Shown here one piece after another: positions 1 through 3,171 of a DNA stretch of 5,880 nucleotides (position 1 is its first letter; the number at the start of each line of letters is the position of its first letter). The notes under the pieces are model-generated. The model saw only the letters and a list, made by a program, of their open reading frames with translations. It was not told where the DNA came from and ran no database searches. The stretch covers positions 1 to 5,880 of the forward strand of contig JAIXSW010000510.1 in NCBI GenBank assembly GCA_027484495.1. Reading direction: 5' to 3'. This DNA is from Gammaproteobacteria bacterium (lineage in GTDB: Bacteria; Pseudomonadota; Gammaproteobacteria; Enterobacterales; Alteromonadaceae). A program made the translations under genes and the position numbers.

Positions 1-172
1 ATGCCTTGACGACAAACGCTTTGGCTTCTTCTGCGGTTGGTGTGGTGGTTGCTGCTGCGGCCTGTGCCGGCGTGACCGGCGTATCCGCGGCTGGTTTACT
101 GGCTGGCTGACAACCGAGCAAAGCGCCGGCCACCAGCACCGCAATTAATGTAGGTTGGAAGGATGTTTTCAT
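1..172 (-). CDS. Lipoprotein N-terminus, possibly M2-family peptidyl-dipeptidase (partial)
   Basis: Fifty-seven codons are visible before the gene leaves the window at its 3' side. The protein begins MKTSFQPTLIAVLVAGALLG-C, which is a classic lipoprotein signal: a short n-region with Lys2, a hydrophobic stretch, then the lipobox LLGC with Cys21 as the acylated residue. A low-complexity Ala/Pro/Thr linker follows, of the kind that tethers a periplasmic domain to a membrane. The start ATG (172-170) has an AGGA Shine-Dalgarno at 179-182 with a 6-base spacer. The last visible residues, TAEEAKAFVVKA, resemble the opening of bacterial M2 (angiotensin-converting-enzyme-like) zinc peptidyl-dipeptidases, which are often lipoproteins in gammaproteobacteria. 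That match is from memory of the family. The HEXXH zinc motif would lie far outside the window, so the lipoprotein call is firm and the enzyme call tentative. Confidence 0.72.
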   Translation of the reverse strand, partial: MKTSFQPTLIAVLVAGALLGCQPASKPAADTPVTPAQAAAATTTPTAEEAKAFVVKA

Positions 173-284
173 AAGTGTTCCTGAGTTTTTATTATGAGGC
201 TTTTGAGCCTTGCCAGTATTGGCCTGCAGGCAGGTGAAAGCAAATCTGATCAGTCTGCCTTCGGTAAAGAATGTGACGGCGGGG
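173..284. other. Spacer upstream of the lipoprotein gene, with two small inverted repeats
   Basis: This spacer must hold the lipoprotein promoter if the terminator at 285-313 works. A perfect 10-base palindrome GCCTGCAGGC lies at 222-231. A short hairpin (AGGCT/AGCCT with a 4-base loop) lies at 197-210. On the minus strand CATAAT at 196-191 resembles a -10 box, but there is no good -35 box at the right distance and it would leave a leader of only about a dozen bases. I do not call a promoter. Confidence 0.3.
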
Positions 285-313
285 TAAAAAAAGACCGGGT
301 AGAAGCCCGGTCT
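285..313 (-). terminator. Intrinsic terminator of the PLP-dependent lyase gene
   Basis: A perfect 8-bp stem (AGACCGGG at 292-299 with CCCGGTCT at 306-313) encloses a 6-base loop. On the minus strand it runs straight into seven T residues (292-286). It starts 27 bases after the stop codon of the lyase. The stem is GC-rich and the T tract lies only on the minus-strand side, so it should act on minus-strand transcription and separate the lyase from the lipoprotein gene. Confidence 0.9.
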
Positions 314-340
314 GTTATCTGCTTTGCATTCGGACGATAG

Positions 341-1504
341 TTAGACCTTGGCTAGCGCCTGCGCTAAATCCGCCAGCAAATCTTCAATATCCTCGACACC
401 AATACTTAAGCGCACCAGGTTGTCAGTGACGTTGGCGCGGTCGCGATCGGCAGGCGTCATCGCGGCATGCGTGGTGCTGGCGGGGTGACAGGCCAGACTT
501 TCTAAATCGCCTAAACTGACGGCCTGTGCGAACAGAGTCAGGTTGTCGAGCAAACGGGCGCAGGCGTCAAAGCCGCCATGAAGTTCCAGCGCCACCATCC
601 CGCCAAAACCAGCTGCTGTATCAGCAATGGCCTGATGGCCCGGATGAGACGGTAAACCCGGGAAATACACTGCGGCGACTTGAGGCTGTGCGCTTAAAAA
701 CTCAGCGACAGCTTTGGCATTGTCGCAATGTGCCCGCATCCGCAGTGGCAGCGTTTTGACACCGCGTTGCAGTAAATACGCTTCTTGTGGCCCCATTGGC
801 ACGCCAATATGCTTCAGCGCCACGGTACGCACGCGCTGAATGAGCGGGCCGTTACCAGCAATGACACCGGCGATAATGTCGCCATGGCCGCAGAGGTATT
901 TGGTACCGCTATGCATGACTAAATCGGCGCCAATGCTCAGTGGCTGAAACAGGGCTGGGGTCAGGAAGGTGTTATCACAGACGGTAATAGCGCCGATTTG
1001 TTTGGCTACTGCGATGATTTTGCGGCTGTCGACGACCTTCAGCGTTGGATTGGTGACCGGCTCCCACAACACTAGGCGGGTATTCGGATTGTGACGGCTG
1101 ACAAAATCATCATCTGAGCTGTAGCTGACCACTTTGACGCCGGCGCGGACCAAGGTATTGCGTAAAAACGCATCGGTACCGCCGTAAACCGGGTCGATAA
1201 ACGCGACTTCATCACCTTGTTGCGTCAGCGCGTAGACAATGGAGCTGATCGCTGCCATGCCGCTGGCGACCACGATAGCTTCGTCTGCGCCTTCCAGTGC
1301 CGCCAGTTTCTGCTCCAGCGCGCTTGAGGTTGGGTTGGCAAAACGGCTGTAGATATAACCCGGGTTTTTGCCGGCAAAGCGGTCTTTGCCTTCCTGTGCA
1401 GTGCCGTAGCTGTAAGTACTGGTCAGATAGACCGGAGTATTTAACGCGCCGGTGGACGGGTCTGGTTGTTGGCCGGCATGGATGGCCAGCGTTTGCATTT
1501 TCAT
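341..1504 (-). CDS. PLP-dependent trans-sulfuration-family lyase, methionine gamma-lyase-like
   Basis: A 387-residue fold-type I PLP enzyme of the Cys/Met metabolism family, full length (usual 380-400). Visible landmarks, counted from MKMQTLAIHAG: YSR at 52-54 (PLP phosphate contact from the partner subunit), SGM at 81-83, YGGT at 107-110 (the Tyr stacks on PLP), Asp177 in VCDNTF (pairs with the pyridine nitrogen), and HSGTKYLCGHGD with Lys202 as the Schiff-base lysine. VSLGDLESLACHPASTTH and Arg365 in LVRLSIGVED complete the C-terminal substrate-carboxylate region. The SLGD-ESL-HPA-TH and GHGD wording is closest to methionine gamma-lyase (methionine to methanethiol, 2-oxobutyrate and ammonia; megL/mdeA). 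However, the cysteine usual after YG is Gly109, and the usual Lys-Asp pair is Lys231-His232, so substrate choice is open. Cystathionine gamma-lyase or homocysteine/cysteine desulfhydrase activity are alternatives. Cytosolic, probably a tetramer. The start at 1504 was chosen because it matches family N-termini and has its own Shine-Dalgarno. An in-frame ATG at 1552 is the alternative. Family certain, substrate about 50%. Confidence 0.9.
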   Translation of the reverse strand: MKMQTLAIHAGQQPDPSTGALNTPVYLTSTYSYGTAQEGKDRFAGKNPGYIYSRFANPTSSALEQKLAALEGADEAIVVASGMAAISSIVYALTQQGDEVAFIDPVYGGTDAFLRNTLVRAGVKVVSYSSDDDFVSRHNPNTRLVLWEPVTNPTLKVVDSRKIIAVAKQIGAITVCDNTFLTPALFQPLSIGADLVMHSGTKYLCGHGDIIAGVIAGNGPLIQRVRTVALKHIGVPMGPQEAYLLQRGVKTLPLRMRAHCDNAKAVAEFLSAQPQVAAVYFPGLPSHPGHQAIADTAAGFGGMVALELHGGFDACARLLDNLTLFAQAVSLGDLESLACHPASTTHAAMTPADRDRANVTDNLVRLSIGVEDIEDLLADLAQALAKV

Positions 1505-1505
1505 T

Positions 1506-1516
1506 GGGAATTCCCT
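1506..1516 (-). promoter_or_regulatory. Ribosome binding site of the lyase inside a GGGAATTCCC palindrome
   Basis: On the minus strand AGGG (1516-1513) lies 8 bases before the ATG at 1504 and decides the chosen start. It overlaps a perfect 10-base palindrome at 1506-1515. In RNA this could fold only as a 3-bp stem with a 4-base loop, so strong masking of the site is unlikely. As DNA it could be a protein-binding site, but nothing else supports that. Confidence 0.6.
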
Positions 1517-1549
1517 GTAAAAAAGAGAGCGGATTGGCGCTTGCACAGG

Positions 1550-1565
1550 CATTGGCGCAATCCTT
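1550..1565 (-). promoter_or_regulatory. Alternative in-frame start of the lyase with its own Shine-Dalgarno
   Basis: AAGGA (1565-1561) precedes an ATG at 1552-1550 by 8 bases. This ATG is in frame with the lyase and would add 16 residues (MPVQAPIRSLFYREFP) before the chosen start. Family members usually begin within about a dozen residues of the A-I-H-x-G motif, which favours the downstream ATG. Both initiation sites look competent on sequence alone. Confidence 0.35.
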
Positions 1566-1609
1566 AACAAAAAGGTCGGCGAAGTGCGGCAAGCCTAACC
1601 AATCCAGCG

Positions 1610-1662
1610 AAAAAAACCGAGCCATCCGGACGCGCAGCTTGCTTGGCGGCTGCATCCGATGG
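1610..1662 (-). terminator. Weak intrinsic terminator candidate after the oxygenase gene
   Basis: On the minus strand an interrupted stem can form between about 1662-1650 and 1638-1622. CCATC pairs with GATGG and GGA with TCC past a bulged G. GCAGC then pairs with GCTGC across an internal loop. It begins 14 bases after the oxygenase stop. A run of seven T (1616-1610) follows, but five bases separate it from the stem. The gaps and spacing make it clearly weaker than the terminators at 285-313 and 3126-3151, so read-through into the lyase is plausible. Confidence 0.35.
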
Positions 1663-1676
1663 GCTTGTGGCCACTG

Positions 1677-2693
1677 CTAGCTGGCGTTTGCCAGCTCCGG
1701 ATAATGCCGGGCTGCGACATCGCGATGCGAGCGTAGCCGGCCTTTGAGTGTGTTATCGCCGACCTGACGCAGCAGCGGGTTGGCCGGATCTGTCGCCGGT
1801 CCTTGCGCTTCTGCGGCGAGTTCGGCACTCAGTGGCAGCAGCGGCACTGTGGCATCCAGCTGCGCCGCCATAAAAAATGCCACTGAGTAGCGGTCTTGTT
1901 GTTGTGGACTGGTGACGCGGTGCGTCGTGGCTTTCAGGTAGCCATTGGACGCCATCTCGAGCAGCTCGCCGATATTGACGACAAATGCACCGGGTACCGG
2001 TTCGGCCAGTACCCAGCCGTCGGCGGTTTCAACCTCGAGGCCAGCCTGTTGGTCCTGCAGCACCAGCGTCAGATAACCCGGATCTTTATGCGCGCCAACG
2101 CCCTGTTTGCTGGCATTGGCCGCAGCCACAGGATAACGAACTATTTTCATATGCTGATAGGGGCCTTCCTGGCCATTCAGACCGGCAATAGTGTGATCCA
2201 ATGCATCGGCCGGTAACGCCAGCGCTTCTAGCATGGCGCGCAATAAGGTGACTGTGACGTCGGTCAGCTGCTGCTGAAATGCCAGCAAGGTAGGTTTCAG
2301 CGCCGGTAAGGCCGTCGGCCACTGATTCGGCCCGACTAAACGGCGCCACAGTGCATTGCTGGTAGGAAGGCCCACGACAGCGTCTTCGCGCATGATGTCA
2401 AACTGCTCCCGCTGGTCAGGTTGGCCGCGGGTCAGCTCGCCGTTTAAGCGGGTGTAACCACGAAAGTGCGGCGAGTTCAGCATCTGCACCTGGGTTTTCT
2501 CCGCCAGCGGCAAGGCAAAAAATTCGCGGCCAAGCGCCAGAACCTGTTGTTGGGTTTGTGGGCTGATGCCGTGACCGGTCAGGTAAAAAAAGCCGACATC
2601 CCGCGACGCAACACGCAGCTGGCGTAAAAACGCCGCCCGGTGTTCCCCGTGGTACTGCGCTAAATCCAGCATAGGTAAAGTGGCTGTGGCCAT
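1677..2693 (-). CDS. 2-oxoglutarate/Fe(II)-dependent oxygenase, isopenicillin N synthase-like
   Basis: A 338-residue cytosolic non-heme iron oxygenase, the usual length for the IPNS-like family (about 320-350). An N-terminal DIOX_N-type region spans about residues 6-115 (PMLDLAQYHG start, then DVGFFYLTGHGI). The catalytic 2OG-FeII jelly-roll spans about 178-280 (PYQHMKIVRYP onward). The iron triad is visible: His202 and Asp204 in GAHKDPGYLTLVLQD, and His258 in ATTHRV. Arg268 and Ser270 of the RxS motif (DRYS) would bind the 2-oxoglutarate carboxylate. All catalytic residues are present, so it should be active. The substrate cannot be read from sequence: the family includes amino-acid, nucleobase and secondary-metabolite hydroxylases as well as ethylene-forming enzymes. 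The start is ATG at 2693-2691 with GGAG 6 bases upstream; a TTG two codons earlier abuts that site and is not credible. The lyase follows after 172 bases on the same strand, which hints at related roles but does not prove them. Confidence 0.92.
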   Translation of the reverse strand: MATATLPMLDLAQYHGEHRAAFLRQLRVASRDVGFFYLTGHGISPQTQQQVLALGREFFALPLAEKTQVQMLNSPHFRGYTRLNGELTRGQPDQREQFDIMREDAVVGLPTSNALWRRLVGPNQWPTALPALKPTLLAFQQQLTDVTVTLLRAMLEALALPADALDHTIAGLNGQEGPYQHMKIVRYPVAAANASKQGVGAHKDPGYLTLVLQDQQAGLEVETADGWVLAEPVPGAFVVNIGELLEMASNGYLKATTHRVTSPQQQDRYSVAFFMAAQLDATVPLLPLSAELAAEAQGPATDPANPLLRQVGDNTLKGRLRSHRDVAARHYPELANAS

Positions 2694-2699
2694 GATCAA

Positions 2700-2703
2700 C
2701 TCC
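2700..2703 (-). promoter_or_regulatory. Ribosome binding site of the oxygenase
   Basis: GGAG on the minus strand lies 6 bases before the ATG at 2693. It settles the start: the upstream TTG at 2699-2697 directly touches this site and could not use it. Confidence 0.7.
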
Positions 2704-2773
2704 GCATCTTCAGTCTGCCGCAGTATCAGTACGGCGGTAATTGCGGCGCATTTAACCAGCAGATGAAGTGTTG

Positions 2774-2794
2774 AAAAAGCAGCAATTACTGCTT
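2774..2794 (-). promoter_or_regulatory. T-tailed hairpin in the oxygenase leader, possible attenuator
   Basis: On the minus strand AAGCAG (2794-2789) pairs with CTGCTT (2782-2777) across a 6-base TAATTG loop, which a U-G pair could shorten to 4 bases. Five T residues follow (2778-2774). It lies about 80 bases before the oxygenase ATG. The stem is short and half AT, so it would terminate weakly. It could equally be a near-palindromic protein-binding site (AGCAG-N6-CTGCT). Confidence 0.3.
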
Positions 2795-2810
2795 ACTCAG
2801 ATGTTTTTGT

Positions 2811-2860
2811 TATAACCGGATGTCTGGGTGTTTAGCGGTTTGATTAGTGTTCTGGTTATA
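2811..2860. repeat. Imperfect inverted repeat upstream of the oxygenase
   Basis: TATAACCGGA at 2811-2820 and TCTGGTTATA at 2851-2860 are inverted copies matching at 9 of 10 positions. Their centres are 40 bases apart, close to four helical turns, so paired regulator sites on one face of the helix are possible. The arms also contain TATAAC hexamers that resemble -10 boxes on opposite strands. Confidence 0.4.
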
Positions 2861-3125
2861 TCTGGCAAAGGGGGGGGAGACAGTGTCAGGTAGTTGTGCT
2901 TTAGATTCTATTTGATTGAAATTTAAAGATATTTTTTGGCAATCCTGACATGTTTGGCATGCTCAGCGGCCAGACTTTCAGACTTCTCTATACAGCTAAA
3001 CCAACTGGCTCAGAACAAAATGGCATAAGTCACTCTGATACCCTGTGGTGGACCCTAGGCTGCGTGACGGCAATTGCGGGAGATGGCGTAATCCGTTCGG
3101 ACTGAGTTCAACAAATATGGCAGAT

Positions 3126-3151
3126 AAAAAAGGCGGGGAGATCCCCGCCTT
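3126..3151 (-). terminator. Intrinsic terminator of the TonB-dependent receptor gene
   Basis: A perfect 9-bp GC-rich stem (AAGGCGGGG at 3130-3138 with CCCCGCCTT at 3143-3151) encloses a 4-base loop. On the minus strand it is followed by six T (3131-3126). It starts 20 bases after the receptor stop codon. It should prevent receptor transcription from reaching the oxygenase. Confidence 0.92.
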
Positions 3152-3171
3152 CTTGGTTCTTTTAACCGGAC

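Larger units (their letters stand above)
2694..3125. other. Gene-free region carrying the oxygenase leader and promoter
   Basis: These 432 bases hold no credible gene on either strand and no tRNA or rRNA. The left half is AT-richer than the coding DNA and must contain the oxygenase promoter, because the receptor terminator closes the far end. I see a T-tailed hairpin (2774-2794), an inverted repeat (2811-2860), a run of eight G (2870-2877) and an AT-rich stretch (about 2902-2937). On the minus strand TAGAAT and two TATAAC hexamers resemble -10 boxes, but none has a good -35 box at 16-18 bases. A promoter that relies on an activator would look like this. The 2941-3125 part looks like plain spacer. 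Confidence 0.5.

Noticed and set aside
1505..1570. Longest lyase frame, beginning with TTG at 1570
   Set aside because: The TTG has no Shine-Dalgarno, and the extra residues do not fit family N-termini; the ATG at 1504 fits both criteria.
1212..1655. Open frame of 147 codons on the minus strand
   Set aside because: It overlaps the lyase in another frame, is rich in Arg/Pro/Gln as shadow frames are, and matches no family I recognise.
1505..1676. A SAM riboswitch or MetJ operator before the sulfur amino-acid lyase
   Set aside because: No AGACGTCT-like MetJ boxes and no recognisable SAM riboswitch core or pairing were found in the leader.
2734..3080. Similar strings ACGGCGGTAATTGCGG (near 2731) and ACGGCAATTGCGG (near 3067)
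   Set aside because: Only a short imperfect match with a gap; too little to call a repeat or the ends of a mobile element.
3045..3120. Possible tRNA-like segment around GTTCGGACTGAGTTCAA
   Set aside because: No acceptor stem, anticodon arm or proper T-arm can be folded; only a 4-bp TCCG/CGGA hairpin is present.
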